Part shown: piece after piece, positions 17,191 through 25,946 of the stretch | How the letters are laid out: every line of letters begins with the position of its first letter | Position numbering within the stretch: position 1 is the first letter of the stretch | NCBI RefSeq assembly: GCF_004614235.1 | Contig: NZ_SPVH01000002.1 | Location: 558,001 to 622,000, forward strand | Origin: Brevundimonas intermedia | Lineage (GTDB): Bacteria > Pseudomonadota > Alphaproteobacteria > Caulobacterales > Caulobacteraceae | Length of the DNA: 64,000 bases | Direction: 5' to 3' | Translations under genes and position numbers: made by a program | Notes under the pieces: model-generated | Told to the model about the DNA's origin: nothing | Seen by the model: only the letters and a program-made list of their open reading frames with translations | Database searches by the model: none

Positions 17191-17991
17191 TCAGAACCCC
17201 GCCTGCAGCAGCGCCAGCCCCACGACCCCGACCACGATCCGCCACCAGGCGAAGACGCCGAAGCCGCGACGCGACACGAAATCCAGCAGGAACCGCACCA
17301 CCGCCAGGGCCGAGAGGAAGGCCACGACGAAGCCCACGGCGATCAGGCCGACGTCGCTGAAGTCCAGCGTCTTGTGGTTCTTGAACAGGTCATAGGCCAC
17401 CGCCGCCCCCATGGTGGGCAGGGCCAAAAAGAAGCTGAACTCGGCCGCCGACCGCTTGTCGGTCTTCAGCAGCAGGCCGCCGGCGATGGTGGCGCCGGAT
17501 CGCGACACGCCGGGGATCATGGCCAGGCACTGGAACAGGCCGATCAGGAAATAGATCCTCATCGGATAGGCCTCGGCGTCCAGCCATTTCGGCCGCTTGT
17601 CCATCCGGTCCAGCAGCAGCAGGATCACCCCCCCGACGATCAGGGCCACGCACACCACCTGCGGCGTCTCGAACAGCACCGTCTTGATGTAGTCGTAAGC
17701 CAGGAAGCCGATCACGACGGCGGGCGCGAAGGCGACCAGCAGGCCGATCAGGAACCGCCGCGCCTCCGGGTCGAACGGCCAGCGCGTCGCCAGCGCCCAC
17801 AGCCGTTTGAAATAGATGCTGACGATGGCCAGCAGCGCGCCCAGCTGGATCACGATCTCGAACGTCTTGCCCGAACTCTCGAACCCCATGAAATGGCCCA
17901 GCAGCAGCATATGGCCCGTGGACGAGACCGGAATGAATTCGGTCAGCCCCTCGACCAGACCCAGGATGATGGCCGCCAGCCAGTCCGACAT
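17191..17991 (-). CDS. uppP: Undecaprenyl-diphosphatase (UppP/BacA)
   Basis: UppP recycles the lipid carrier undecaprenyl pyrophosphate to its monophosphate at the inner membrane, supporting peptidoglycan and O-antigen synthesis. The 266-residue protein has about eight helices, the signature [17 protein letters not shown] near residues 14-30 with catalytic Glu and Ser, and the second signature [12 protein letters not shown] near 160. Length and motifs are typical. It is preceded by 131 bp shared with a divergent cation-efflux gene. Confidence 0.96.
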   Translation of the reverse strand: MSDWLAAIILGLVEGLTEFIPVSSTGHMLLLGHFMGFESSGKTFEIVIQLGALLAIVSIYFKRLWALATRWPFDPEARRFLIGLLVAFAPAVVIGFLAYDYIKTVLFETPQVVCVALIVGGVILLLLDRMDKRPKWLDAEAYPMRIYFLIGLFQCLAMIPGVSRSGATIAGGLLLKTDKRSAAEFSFFLALPTMGAAVAYDLFKNHKTLDFSDVGLIAVGFVVAFLSALAVVRFLLDFVSRRGFGVFAWWRIVVGVVGLALLQAGF

Positions 17992-18122
17992 GAAAACCCC
18001 GAAACAGGTCCGGGATCACGACGCCCCCGGTTCGCCTCACCCTTAGACCAACCATCCCCGATTAGGCGAGGGGATGGCGAGCGGTTGGCTTTCCGCCATG
18101 ATTGCGCGAGAAGAGGCCGCAT

Positions 18123-19124
18123 ATGACGACGCCCGCCCCCGCACCTGCGCCTCTGGAAGACGCCCACCTGGCCACCCGCCGCATCACCCGCCTGTCGGTC
18201 GGGGTCGCGGTGGTGCTGATCGCCATGAAGGCCTTTGCACTCGGTGCCTCCGGCTCGGTCTCCATCCTGGCGACCCTGGCGGATTCGGTGCTGGATCTGG
18301 CGGCGTCCCTGACCACCTTCTTCGCCGTGCGCTGGGCCGCCGCCCCCGCCGACGAAAACCACCGCTATGGTCACGGCAAGGGCGAGGCCCTGTCCGCCCT
18401 GGTCCAGGCCGGGCTGGTCTTCGCCTCGGCCCTGTTCATCGCCTGGGAGGGGGTGCAGCGCATCTTCGATCCCCGCCCCGTCACCTCCGGCTGGTGGGCG
18501 ACCGGCGTCGTGGTCGCCACCATCGCCATCACCGCCTGGCTGGTGTGGATGCAGACCCGGGCGTTGAAGAAGACCGGCTCTCTCGCCGTCGCCGGCGACC
18601 GCACCCATTACGCCGCTGACCTGGCCGCAAACGTGGTGGTGCTGATCGGGGTGATCTCGGGCGCCTTCCTGGGCGCGCCGGGTCTGGATGCGGCGGCCGG
18701 CATCGTCGTCGCCGTCTGGCTGTTCTGGGGCGCGACCGGCATGCTGAAGGCCGCCGCCGACCATCTGCTGGACCGCGCCGTGCCCGAGGCCGACCGCGTC
18801 GCCATCACCCAGGCCGTCCTGGCCGATCCGCAAGTCTTCGGCGTGCATCAGTTGCGCACCCGCATGGCCGGCCAGGTGATGATGATCCAGATGCACGTCG
18901 ACCTGGACGCCCACCAGACCCTGGACGCCGCCCACGCCATCGTCGTCGCGGCCGAGAACCGGGTGCTGGCCCTCTTCCCCACGGCCGACATCCTGATCCA
19001 CGCCGACCCGCGCGGCCGCACCCGTCCGCAGACGGACGTTCCCGCCGTCGCGACGCCCGCGCCTGCGCAAACCGAAGCCGTCGAGGCCCCGACCGGCCCC
19101 GCGCCAAAGGGCCCGTGGTCCTGA
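18123..19124 (+). CDS. Cation diffusion facilitator (FieF-like metal efflux)
   Basis: This inner-membrane antiporter of 333 residues exports divalent metal (Zn, Fe or similar) using the proton gradient. Six helices span residues 20-210; helix 2 has ATLADSVLDLAAS and helix 5 HYAADLAANVVV, giving the D-x3-D and H-x3-D metal site of the FieF type. A cytoplasmic CDF dimer domain follows (VHQLRTRMAGQVMMIQMHVD near 245), with a Pro/Ala-rich tail. I chose the ATG at 18123, seven codons into the frame, which gives a normal N-terminus (MTTPAPAP). It is divergent from uppP. Confidence 0.92.
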   Translation: MTTPAPAPAPLEDAHLATRRITRLSVGVAVVLIAMKAFALGASGSVSILATLADSVLDLAASLTTFFAVRWAAAPADENHRYGHGKGEALSALVQAGLVFASALFIAWEGVQRIFDPRPVTSGWWATGVVVATIAITAWLVWMQTRALKKTGSLAVAGDRTHYAADLAANVVVLIGVISGAFLGAPGLDAAAGIVVAVWLFWGATGMLKAAADHLLDRAVPEADRVAITQAVLADPQVFGVHQLRTRMAGQVMMIQMHVDLDAHQTLDAAHAIVVAAENRVLALFPTADILIHADPRGRTRPQTDVPAVATPAPAQTEAVEAPTGPAPKGPWS

Positions 19125-19146
19125 CCTTGCGTCCAATTTCAATGCA

Positions 19147-19162
19147 GTAAACGCGCATTAAC
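19147..19162. promoter_or_regulatory. Candidate CtrA box upstream of the GST gene
   Basis: GTAA-N7-TTAAC departs by one base from the CtrA consensus TTAA-N7-TTAAC of Caulobacterales. It lies 24 bp before the GST start. A single mismatch site occurs often by chance, so this is only a lead. Confidence 0.3.
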
Positions 19163-19185
19163 GGGTCGGGGCGCATCAACCCCTG

Positions 19186-19872
19186 ATGGCCGACCCCTGC
19201 GTTCTCTTCCACTTCGCCTTCCAGCCCGCCTCGCGCGCCGCGCGCCTGGCTCTGGGCGAGGCGCGGATCGAATGGACCGACACCCCGGTCCGTCCGTGGG
19301 AGGCCGACTGCCCGGTCAACGACTTCAATCCGTCCGGCCTGCCGCCGGTGATCCAGACGATGGATCGCGGCCGCCCGCTGGTCCTGTGCGAACTGCCCGC
19401 CGTCCTGGGCTGGATCGAGGATCAGCAGAAGGCCCCGTTTCTGCTGCCGGCCGACGCCGCCGAACGCGCCGAGGCGCGCCGCCTGACCGGCTGGTTCGAG
19501 CGTCGCTTCATGGACGAGGTCGACGCCGTCCTGCTGCACGAGCGGATGGAGAAACCCCTGCTCAAACTGGGTCCGCCCGAAGCCCGCGCCCTGCGTGAGG
19601 GCCGCGACGCCCTGAAAGCCCATCTCGCCATGCTGGAGGATCTGGTCGCCGCCCGCGACTGGCTGGCCGGCCGTCGCCTCAGCCAGGCCGACCTGATCGC
19701 CGCCGCCCACCTGTCGGTGCTCGACTATTTCGGCGAGATCCAGTGGAAGAACTGGCCCGGTCTGAAGACCTGGTACTCCAAGCTCAAATCCCGCCCCTGT
19801 TTCCGCCCCCTGCTCGCCGACCGCTTCGTCGGCGTGCCCCCGTCGGCCTGGTATGCGGATTTGGATTTTTAA
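19186..19872 (+). CDS. Glutathione S-transferase family protein
   Basis: The 228-residue protein has a thioredoxin-fold N-terminal domain (residues 1-80: VLFHFAFQPASRAARLALGEA, then SGLPPVIQTM with the cis-Pro) and an all-helical C-terminal domain with LSQADLIAAAHLSVLDYFGEI near 170, the N-capping box of GSTs. A serine or cysteine near the N-terminus would be the thiol ligand; the usual Tyr is not evident. The final IQWKNWPGLKTWYSKLKSRP fits bacterial GSTs of stress and detoxification type. Substrate unknown. It is a single gene with its own upstream space. Confidence 0.88.
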   Translation: MADPCVLFHFAFQPASRAARLALGEARIEWTDTPVRPWEADCPVNDFNPSGLPPVIQTMDRGRPLVLCELPAVLGWIEDQQKAPFLLPADAAERAEARRLTGWFERRFMDEVDAVLLHERMEKPLLKLGPPEARALREGRDALKAHLAMLEDLVAARDWLAGRRLSQADLIAAAHLSVLDYFGEIQWKNWPGLKTWYSKLKSRPCFRPLLADRFVGVPPSAWYADLDF

Positions 19873-19945
19873 ACGCAAAGCAGACGTGTTTCATGACCGC
19901 TTAGGGTGGAAAGCGGACCTCTGACGAGGCCCGCCTCACCTTGGT

Positions 19946-20368
19946 TCACATGCCGAAGATCACCATGCCTTGGTCGTCGATCCGCCATGCCGGGTTGAAG
20001 GCGATCTCCCAAGAGTGGTCGTCCGGATCGGCGACGTAGCCCCTAAACCCTCCGTGTGGGGGCGCATCTGCTTGCCGAAGGATTCGACCGCCCGAGCCTG
20101 CGAGCCGAGCTATCAACGGGGCGACGTCGTCTTGTTCGGGGACGTTATGGGCGAGGCTGAAAGCACCCGGACGCTTCAGCCCCTCCCTCTGCATGTCGCC
20201 CTCGAGGCCGCCGGCGAGCCAAGTCCCAAGCATGAGGCCGTTCATTTGATAGAAGACGATCTCTTCGTTCTCGAAGATGGGCGACCATCCGAACCCGTCC
20301 ACGTAAAATCGTTTTGATCGCGCCAAGTCGGCGACGCTCAGAGTGATGACCGAAATCTGCTGTTGCAT
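19946..20368 (-). CDS. VOC-superfamily (glyoxalase/bleomycin-resistance fold) protein
   Basis: This 140-residue single-domain VOC protein has ISVITLSVADLARSKRFYVD at the start, EIVFYQMNGLMLG, FSLAHNVPEQDDV in the second half and GYVADPDDHSWEIAFNP at the end. Paired beta-alpha-beta-beta-beta units with metal ligands (His/Glu) are plausible: H near 94 and E in SWEIAF. Members are lactoylglutathione lyases, dioxygenases or resistance proteins; I cannot choose. The ATG at 20368 (MQQQ) gives the normal start; the frame extends further upstream without family similarity. It lies in a region with short repeats and may be a transferred gene. Confidence 0.85.
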   Translation of the reverse strand: MQQQISVITLSVADLARSKRFYVDGFGWSPIFENEEIVFYQMNGLMLGTWLAGGLEGDMQREGLKRPGAFSLAHNVPEQDDVAPLIARLAGSGGRILRQADAPPHGGFRGYVADPDDHSWEIAFNPAWRIDDQGMVIFGM

Positions 20369-20665
20369 AGTCCACGTCCTTTGCTCGCAGCCTGCACCAT
20401 GCAAGCCGCGTTGAAGGTCGGGGGACTCGCCGCAGGTAGCGACGGACAGACCCGCTTTCACGAGGACCGGGCTAACCACACCGATCTGCCTTTTTCGACG
20501 ATCCCACAGTAGCGCGTACGGCTGCCTCGACAAAGTCGGCTTAGGGTCGGGAATAGGAATTGAAGCCCGTCCGAAATGCAGACTTTCGACCGCAGCGCCC
20601 GACAGAGGACCTTTCGAACTTCAGAGAGGGGTGGGAAGCGGACATCGTCCGAGGTATGAAAAGCG

Positions 20666-20971
20666 ATGGTGGAGCCGCAGGAACCCGGTGAACTGAAAGA
20701 AGGCCTGGGGGCACCGCTTCTCAAGGTTCTTGCCGCCCGGTGCGGTCAACCGACTATCGTTCGAATGGCGAACGGTGACGAGCAACTTATCTCTGACGGG
20801 ACGGCTTGGGGGCGAGACCTCGGTGATGTTTGGGAGCACGTCACCGCTGAATATTATCCGGCGGGACAGCAGACGGTCGCGTTCTTTTACATGTCCGACG
20901 TTGAAAGCCTGATCGATCCGGACACCCGACGAGTTCTCATCTCGCAGACACCCGCGCCCGGCGAAACCTGA
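20666..20971 (+). CDS. Hypothetical protein, 101 residues
   Basis: The product (MVEPQEPGELKEG start, ISQTPAPGET end) has no signal peptide or membrane segment, and I do not recognise it. A hydrophobic core QTVAFFYMSDVESLID near residue 70 and the preceding WEHVTAEYYPAG suggest a small folded cytosolic domain. Third-position GC is lower than in neighbouring genes, consistent with transfer. Short GTCCGCT-type repeats lie on both sides. It could be spurious, but length, the single clean frame and the plausible amino-acid composition favour a gene. Confidence 0.55.
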   Translation: MVEPQEPGELKEGLGAPLLKVLAARCGQPTIVRMANGDEQLISDGTAWGRDLGDVWEHVTAEYYPAGQQTVAFFYMSDVESLIDPDTRRVLISQTPAPGET

Positions 20972-21071
20972 ATGCTCCAAAGTCCGCTAAGGGTCGAACA
21001 CGGCCCTCTGCCTCTTCGCCGAAATCGCTCGTCTCAAGACGCGTCGGCGCTCTCATGCTATCCCCCGCCCC

Positions 21072-22199
21072 GTGTCCGACCGCCTGAAAACCTTCATACG
21101 CCAGCGCGCGGCCGAGCTCGGCTTCGATGTCTGCCGCTTCGCCTCGGCGGCCGACGCCTGGCCGGCGGGCGAGCGGCTGCGCCATTTCGTGGACGAGGGC
21201 CGGCATGGCGACATGGAATGGATGGAAACGACGCTGGATCGCCGCCAGCACCCCACCGCCATGTGGGACGAGGCCAGGACCGCCATCGTCCTGGGCATGA
21301 ACTACGGCCCCGACGACAATCCGCTGGACCAGCTGGCCGACCGCTCGGCCGGATACATCTCGGTCTATGCGCGCGGCGACGACTATCACGAGGTCATCAA
21401 GGGCCGGCTGAAACAGCTGGCGGGCCAGATCGCGGCCCGCAACGGCGCCGACATCAAGGTCTTCGTCGATACCGCCCCCCTGATGGAGAAACCCCTGGCC
21501 CAGCGCGCCGGCATGGGCTGGCAGGGCAAGCACACAAATCTGCTCAGCCGCACCCACGGCAACTGGCTGTTCCTGGGGACCATCCTGACCGCCGCCGAGA
21601 TCGAGCCGGACGCGGCCGAGACCGAACACTGCGGCCGTTGCACCGCCTGTCTCGACGCCTGCCCGACCAAGGCCTTCCCCGCCCCGTTCCAGCTCGACGC
21701 CCGGCGCTGCCTGTCCTACCTGACCATCGAGTTCGCCGATCCCTGGCCGGTCGAGTTCCGCACCCTGACCGGGTCGCGCATCTATGGCTGCGACGATTGT
21801 CTGGCGGTCTGTCCGTGGAACAAGTTCGCGCAAAGCGCCCGCGAGATCCGGCTGGCGCCCCGCCCGGCATTCCAAAGCCCGCGCCTGCACGACCTGCTGG
21901 CGCTCAACGACGCCGCCTTCCGCGCCCTGTTCACCAAAAGCCCGGTCAAGCGGATCGGCCGCGACCGCTTCCTGCGGAACGTCCTCTACGCCGTCGGCAA
22001 CTCGGACGACGCAAGCCTGATCGCCCCGACGAAAGCCCTGCTGTCCGACCCCTCGCCCCTGGTGCGCGGCGCCGCCGTCTGGGCGCTGTCGCAACTGACG
22101 CCGCCCGGCGAGTTCGCGGCCCTGTCAGACGCGACGGACGAAACCGACCCCCAGGTCCTGGCCGAATGGCGCCGGGCGCAAACGCCTCAACCCGCATAG
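21072..22199 (+). CDS. queG: Epoxyqueuosine reductase
   Basis: QueG performs the last step of queuosine tRNA modification, reducing epoxyqueuosine with cobalamin and two 4Fe-4S clusters. The 375-residue protein has the N-terminal cobalamin-binding domain (PLAQRAGMGWQGKHTNLLS near 145-163) and ferredoxin-like motifs CGRCTACLDACPTKAF near 190 and CDDCLAVCPWNKF near 240, and a HEAT-like C-terminal segment near 310-350. The start is GTG at 21072, ten bases after the last possible upstream stop. It has a free-standing position and is followed by a large inverted-repeat element. Confidence 0.95.
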   Translation: MSDRLKTFIRQRAAELGFDVCRFASAADAWPAGERLRHFVDEGRHGDMEWMETTLDRRQHPTAMWDEARTAIVLGMNYGPDDNPLDQLADRSAGYISVYARGDDYHEVIKGRLKQLAGQIAARNGADIKVFVDTAPLMEKPLAQRAGMGWQGKHTNLLSRTHGNWLFLGTILTAAEIEPDAAETEHCGRCTACLDACPTKAFPAPFQLDARRCLSYLTIEFADPWPVEFRTLTGSRIYGCDDCLAVCPWNKFAQSAREIRLAPRPAFQSPRLHDLLALNDAAFRALFTKSPVKRIGRDRFLRNVLYAVGNSDDASLIAPTKALLSDPSPLVRGAAVWALSQLTPPGEFAALSDATDETDPQVLAEWRRAQTPQPA

Positions 22200-22374
22200 T
22201 CGCCGCGACGAACCGCAGCGATTTCAAAGCCCTGAAGACGACCAGCGACCGCTAACCTGCCGCCCTCGCGCGCTGGGCTATACTGCCCGCCTGGTCTTTG
22301 ACATCCGCCGGAGAACTGCAAATCGCTCGCAAAAATCTGCACGAAAGTGCGCTCAAAAAATTCGCAGTGCACTT

Positions 22375-22517
22375 TTCCTCCCCATGAAATGGGGAGGGGG
22401 ACCGCGAAGCGGTGGAGGGGCTCTTGACGCCCCACAGGCGCCTGCGATGCGGCGACAGCCCCTCCGTCACGACGCGAAGGCGCGCCGCGCCACCTCCCCA
22501 CGAAGTGGGGAGGAGAC
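22375..22517. repeat. Dispersed inverted-repeat element, copy 2
   Basis: GGGGAGG-type element lying between the converging queG and FKBP genes. It holds the modules seen in copy 3: a half with GGGGACCGCGAAGCGGTGGA, a centre with CACAGGCGCCTG, and a second half ending in CCTCCCC-ACGAAGT-GGGGAGGAG. The outer arms pair. An AT-richer patch (22318-22374) with GCAC-GAAA-GTGC precedes it. No gene is supported in 22200-22529. Confidence 0.75.
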
Positions 22518-22529
22518 GGATCGCGAGGG

Positions 22530-23045
22530 TCACCCCATCGCCGTGCCTGTACCCGATCCACCGCCCGGCACCTTGGCCACGTCCAGCAGTTTCAGCCGGA
22601 AGATCAGCACCGAATTCGCCGGGATCTTGGGGCTGCTCCGCTCGCCATAGCCCAGCTCGGGCGGCACATAGAGCAGCCATTCGTCGCCGACGCGCATCTT
22701 CTGCAGCGCCTCGGTCCAGCCCTTGACCACTTCCTCGGGCGTGAACACCGCCGGCGCCCCGCGCGCGAACGAGCTGTCGAACACGCTGTTGTCGGTCAGC
22801 TTGCCCTCGTAATCGACCTTGACCAGGTCGTTGCGGTCCGGGCTGACGCCGCTGGCCGGCCCCGCCTGCACCACCTTGTATTGCAGGCCGCTGGGCAGGG
22901 TCACGACGCCGTCGGCCTTGGCGTTCTCGGCCATGAAGGCGACCGCCTCGGCCTTGCCCGCGTTCGGATCGACCGGCTCGGCCTGGCCGCAGCCCGCCAG
23001 CAGCAGCACGCTCAACAGCGCCGCCTTACCCCATCCGAAGTTCAT
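22530..23045 (-). CDS. FKBP-type peptidyl-prolyl isomerase lipoprotein
   Basis: This 171-residue protein isomerises prolyl bonds in the cell envelope. The signal ends with the lipobox LLAG-C (Cys19 after ALLSVLLLAG), so the mature protein is lipid-anchored. A short linker is followed by the FKBP domain: GLQYKVVQAG, VDYEGKLTDNSVFDSSFARG, EEVVKGWTEALQKMRVGDEW and YVPPELGYGERSSP, with the usual aromatic and YG residues. Length is normal for FklB/FkpA-like small forms. It overlaps the end of ilvA by 20 bp on the same strand, so it is probably cotranscribed with it. Confidence 0.93.
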   Translation of the reverse strand: MNFGWGKAALLSVLLLAGCGQAEPVDPNAGKAEAVAFMAENAKADGVVTLPSGLQYKVVQAGPASGVSPDRNDLVKVDYEGKLTDNSVFDSSFARGAPAVFTPEEVVKGWTEALQKMRVGDEWLLYVPPELGYGERSSPKIPANSVLIFRLKLLDVAKVPGGGSGTGTAMG

Positions 23046-24228
23046 AGCCGCGTTCCTTCAAGGCCTCGCCGATCTCGTCGGCGTGGGCGCTATCGCGCGT
23101 TTCGACCATGATGTCGAACTCGGCGCCCTTGGCCGGCACGTCCAGCGCCAGACGGTTGTGGACCACGTCGATGATGTTGCCGCCCAGGCCGCCGATCACC
23201 GCCGCCATCGCCGACAGCATCCCCGGCCGGTCGTCGCCCAGGATGCGATAGACCAGCAATCTCCGTTCACGGACCATCTCGCGGTTCAGCACCACGGCCA
23301 GCATCCGCGCATCGATATTGCCGCCGCACAGCTCCAGCCCGACCTTCATCCCCTTGAACCGGTCGGGATAGGCCAGCAGGGCCGCCAGACCGCCCGCGCC
23401 CGCGCCCTCGGACACCGTCTTCTCATAGGTGACATAGGTGGCCACGGCCCGTTCGAAGTCCGCCTCCTCGCAGACGAACACCTCGTCCACCAGCGGGTCG
23501 GCCAAAGCGAAGGGGATGTCGCCCACGGCCTTGATGGCGATGCCCTCGGCGATGGTCTGGCCGGTGCAGACCGGCGGCAGGCCGGCCCGCCGCGCGGTGA
23601 AGGACGGGTAACGCGCGGCCTCGACCCCGAACACCTTGATGTCCGGCTTCATCGCCTTGGCCGCGATGGCGCAGCCGGCGATCAGCCCGCCGCCGCCGAT
23701 GGGGATGATCAGGGCCTCGATGTCGGGCGCGTCCTCCAGGAACTCGATGGCGCAGACCCCCTGGCCCGCCACGATGCCCGCATCGTCGAAGGCCGAGACG
23801 AAGACATAGCCCTTCTCGACCTCCAGCCGCTGGGCCGCCTCGGTCGAGCCGGTGAAGTCCAGCCCCTCGATCACCACCGTGGCCCCGTGCGACCGGGTGC
23901 CGTTGATCTTGGCGAAGGGCGTCCCCTCCGGCATGACGATGGTCACCGGCACCCCCAGTCGTCCGCCGTGATAGGCCAGGGCCTGGGCGTGGTTGCCGGC
24001 GCTGGCCGCGACCACCCCGCGCCTGCGCTCCTCGGGGCTCAGCATCAGCAGCCGGTTCAGCGCGCCCCGCTCCTTGAAGCTGCCGGTGAATTGCAGGTTG
24101 TCGAACTTGACCCAGACCTCGGCCCCCGTCAGCTGCGACAGCTTCCTGGAATAGCGGGTCGGGGTGTGGTCGACCTGACCTGCGATCCGGGCGCGGGCGG
24201 CTTGGATGTCGGCGAAGGTGACGGTCAT
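23026..24228 (-). CDS. ilvA: Threonine ammonia-lyase (threonine dehydratase)
   Basis: This PLP enzyme converts threonine to 2-oxobutyrate for isoleucine synthesis. The 400-residue protein has KFDNLQFTGSFKERGALN with the PLP lysine near residue 52, SAGNHAQ near 80, the glycine-rich loop IPIGGGGLIAGCAIA near 175 and a single C-terminal ACT-like domain from about 325 (VYRILGDDRPGMLSAM), which suggests allosteric control. Length fits the short type with one regulatory domain. It shares a divergent 174-bp gap with a lipoprotein gene. Confidence 0.94.
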   Translation of the reverse strand: MTVTFADIQAARARIAGQVDHTPTRYSRKLSQLTGAEVWVKFDNLQFTGSFKERGALNRLLMLSPEERRRGVVAASAGNHAQALAYHGGRLGVPVTIVMPEGTPFAKINGTRSHGATVVIEGLDFTGSTEAAQRLEVEKGYVFVSAFDDAGIVAGQGVCAIEFLEDAPDIEALIIPIGGGGLIAGCAIAAKAMKPDIKVFGVEAARYPSFTARRAGLPPVCTGQTIAEGIAIKAVGDIPFALADPLVDEVFVCEEADFERAVATYVTYEKTVSEGAGAGGLAALLAYPDRFKGMKVGLELCGGNIDARMLAVVLNREMVRERRLLVYRILGDDRPGMLSAMAAVIGGLGGNIIDVVHNRLALDVPAKGAEFDIMVETRDSAHADEIGEALKERGYELRMG

Positions 24229-24402
24229 GCGGGCGTTTCCGAGCTGTCGCGCCTCGACGAATGGGCGCGTTGTTCGGGTCTGTTTCGCGCGTTGTCGGGT
24301 CCGGGTCCAGAGGCGGGCGTCTTGACCGTGGAAGTGGGAGGCCGGGTCTGCGATAGTGGGCGCGTCGTCCCCCCGACCGCGAAATCCCCCGGAGGAAAGC
24401 CC

Positions 24403-24918
24403 ATGTCGATCCGCCCCTTCGCCGCCCCAGGCCTCGCCCTCGCCCTTACCGCCGCCGCCCTTTCGGCCTGCGCCCCCACGACCGGAGGCGGCCTGCCCTA
24501 TGCCGGACCTGCGGCCTTCGACGAAGGCGATTTCGGCTGGTCCCAGATGCCCGGGCGCAACAGCATCGAAGGCCAGGTCGCCTTCGCCCAGGACGGCAAG
24601 ACCTTCGCCTGCGTCGGCTCGGCCGGCCTGACGCCCGACACCCCCTACACCCGCGCCCGCTTCCGCACCCTATACGGCTCGACCGAGCGGGCGGCCGTTC
24701 CCGCCGCCGTGGTCCGCGCCCGCACCGTGCCGGACGCGAACGCCAACTACAGCGGCTATGTCCGCTCCGAACGCTGCGAGAACGGCCGCGTCCGCTTCGA
24801 CGGCCTGCCGGACGGCGGCTGGTTCCTGATCGTGCCGGTGACGGCGGGCGATGCGCCTCTGGTGCTGATGCGCCACGTCCAGACGCGCGGCGGCCGGGTG
24901 GTCGCCGTCACCCTGTGA
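24403..24918 (+). CDS. Lipoprotein of unknown function
   Basis: This 171-residue protein has a signal peptide and a lipobox-like end (LTAAALSAC at residues 17-25). The start at 24403 has a strong ribosome-binding site (GGAGGAAAG) five bases upstream. The mature part has segments IEGQVAFAQDGKTFACVG, TRARFRTLYGS and GYVRSERCENGRVRFDGLPDGGWFLI, with a pair of cysteines. The pattern resembles a carboxypeptidase-regulatory or transthyretin-like beta domain, but I cannot assign it. A long open frame that reads through this gene from 22819 is non-coding upstream of the ATG. It is divergent from ilvA. Confidence 0.82.
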   Translation: MSIRPFAAPGLALALTAAALSACAPTTGGGLPYAGPAAFDEGDFGWSQMPGRNSIEGQVAFAQDGKTFACVGSAGLTPDTPYTRARFRTLYGSTERAAVPAAVVRARTVPDANANYSGYVRSERCENGRVRFDGLPDGGWFLIVPVTAGDAPLVLMRHVQTRGGRVVAVTL

Positions 24919-25113
24919 TCCCCACGCCTGTTCTCACGAAGATGCGACCCCGGTAACGCGGATCGCCATCTTCTGACCACGAGCGCCCCGGACTGATCGC
25001 TTCTTCTGTGCGAGAGTTCGGGGAGCGTTTTCTTGTCCCAACACAATATCGTAGGCTCCGAGGCCTTTACACGAGGGCCATCGGTCATCATCCGCAAATA
25101 CAAGGCGGGCGGC

Positions 25114-25230
25114 ATGCGGCGGCGACGGTCCAAGACCATCGCAACCTTCATCGCCGGCGCGGGCGCGATGCTGGTGGTCGGCCTGATCACCGCCGCCGCC
25201 GTCTATGGACCGACCCTGGCCGGCGGCTGA
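25114..25230 (+). CDS. Possible small single-span membrane protein
   Basis: A 38-residue frame starts with a basic MRRRRSKT, then a hydrophobic helix FIAGAGAMLVVGLITAAAVYG. Third-position GC is high and AAGGCGGGCGG lies before the ATG. An earlier in-frame ATG at 25033 would give 65 residues. The protein would sit in the inner membrane with its basic end inside. No function is known and it may be spurious. It ends 14 bp before the convergent GNAT gene. Confidence 0.4.
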   Translation: MRRRRSKTIATFIAGAGAMLVVGLITAAAVYGPTLAGG

Positions 25231-25244
25231 CGCCCGGCTGGCCC

Positions 25245-25778
25245 TCAGGCCAGCCAGACCATCATGCGGGTGTCCGCCTCGGCCCGACGCGCCCTGCTCC
25301 AGGCTCGGCGCGTCTCGCCGGTGTAGAGAAAGCCCGCCTTCTCCAGAACCCGACCCGAGGCCGGGTTGTCGGCGAAATGGCCGGCGACCAGCGCCCGGCG
25401 CTTCCACTTGCGGCTGGCCCAGACCAGGGCGGCGTCCAGCGCCTCGGTGGCGAAGCCCCGACCCCAATACTCCCGCCCGATCCAGTAACCCGTCTCGGGC
25501 ACGCGATCCTCGCCCTCGAACAGGCCGATCACGCCGATCGGCCCCACGTCCTCATGGGCGATGACGAAGGTGTTGGCACGCCTGGGATCCTGGGACGCCA
25601 CCTGCAGCACGAAGTCGTCGGCGTCACGCATCTGGAACGGATGCGGCATCCGCTTGGTCATGCGCGCGATGTCCAGGTCGTTGGCCAGGGCCGCGATGCG
25701 CGGCGCGTCCTGGGGCGCGGGCGCGCGCAGGACAAGACGCCGGGTCTCGACGACGGGAGAGGTTTCGATGACGCACAT
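25245..25778 (-). CDS. GNAT N-acetyltransferase (RimJ/RimL type)
   Basis: The 177-residue protein has the RimJ/RimL layout: ETRRLVLRAPAPQDAPRIA at the start, a central GVIGLFEGEDRVPETGYWIG and the acetyl-CoA-binding stretch YWGRGFATEALDAALVWA near residue 110, followed by NPASGRVLEKAGFLYTG. Such enzymes acetylate protein N-termini or small amines; the substrate is not evident. It is transcribed toward the small gene before it. The start is the GTG/ATG region at 25778 (MCVIETSPVVETRRLVLR), with the family core beginning at residue 12. Confidence 0.88.
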   Translation of the reverse strand: MCVIETSPVVETRRLVLRAPAPQDAPRIAALANDLDIARMTKRMPHPFQMRDADDFVLQVASQDPRRANTFVIAHEDVGPIGVIGLFEGEDRVPETGYWIGREYWGRGFATEALDAALVWASRKWKRRALVAGHFADNPASGRVLEKAGFLYTGETRRAWSRARRAEADTRMMVWLA

Positions 25779-25848
25779 GGGCGTTGCCTCGGATTTTCAA
25801 CCGTCTCCTTGAAGGGCTCGGACGGTCTTCGAGGCGGGGAAACGCAAA

Positions 25849-25880
25849 CGGGGAGCCTGGTGATCCAGACTCCCCGCGGA
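25849..25880 (-). terminator. Terminator of the rplU-rpmA operon
   Basis: Stem arms 25849-25860 and 25865-25876 (GGGGAGCCTGG with CCAGACTCCCC, one G-T wobble) form a tight hairpin. On the minus strand it is followed by CCCCGTTTGCGTTT, a weak T-rich tract. It is about 70 bp downstream of the rpmA stop. Confidence 0.6.
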
Positions 25881-25946
25881 ATATAATCCCTGGTCCGGAC
25901 CGGCTGCTTTCAGAAGCAACGCCGATCCGGGAAGGTCCAGATCGCG

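Larger units (their letters stand above)
19896..20995. repeat. Recurrent GTCCGCTTAGGGT-like short repeats
   Basis: Four related words occur in about 1.1 kb: ACCGCTTAGGGTGG followed by AAAGCGGAC (19896-19917), GTCGGCTTAGGGTCGG (20536-20551), GGTGGGAAGCGGAC in the reverse sense (20630-20643) and GTCCGCTAAGGGTCG (20982-20996). The first forms a small stem by itself. They flank the VOC gene and the 20666 gene; the 297-bp gap at 20369-20665 contains two of them and no gene that I can support. Confidence 0.5.

Noticed and set aside
22819..24402. A 699-residue protein ending with the lipoprotein at 24918
   Set aside because: The first part is antisense to ilvA and the FKBP gene; a strong ribosome-binding site and lipoprotein signal fix the start at 24403.
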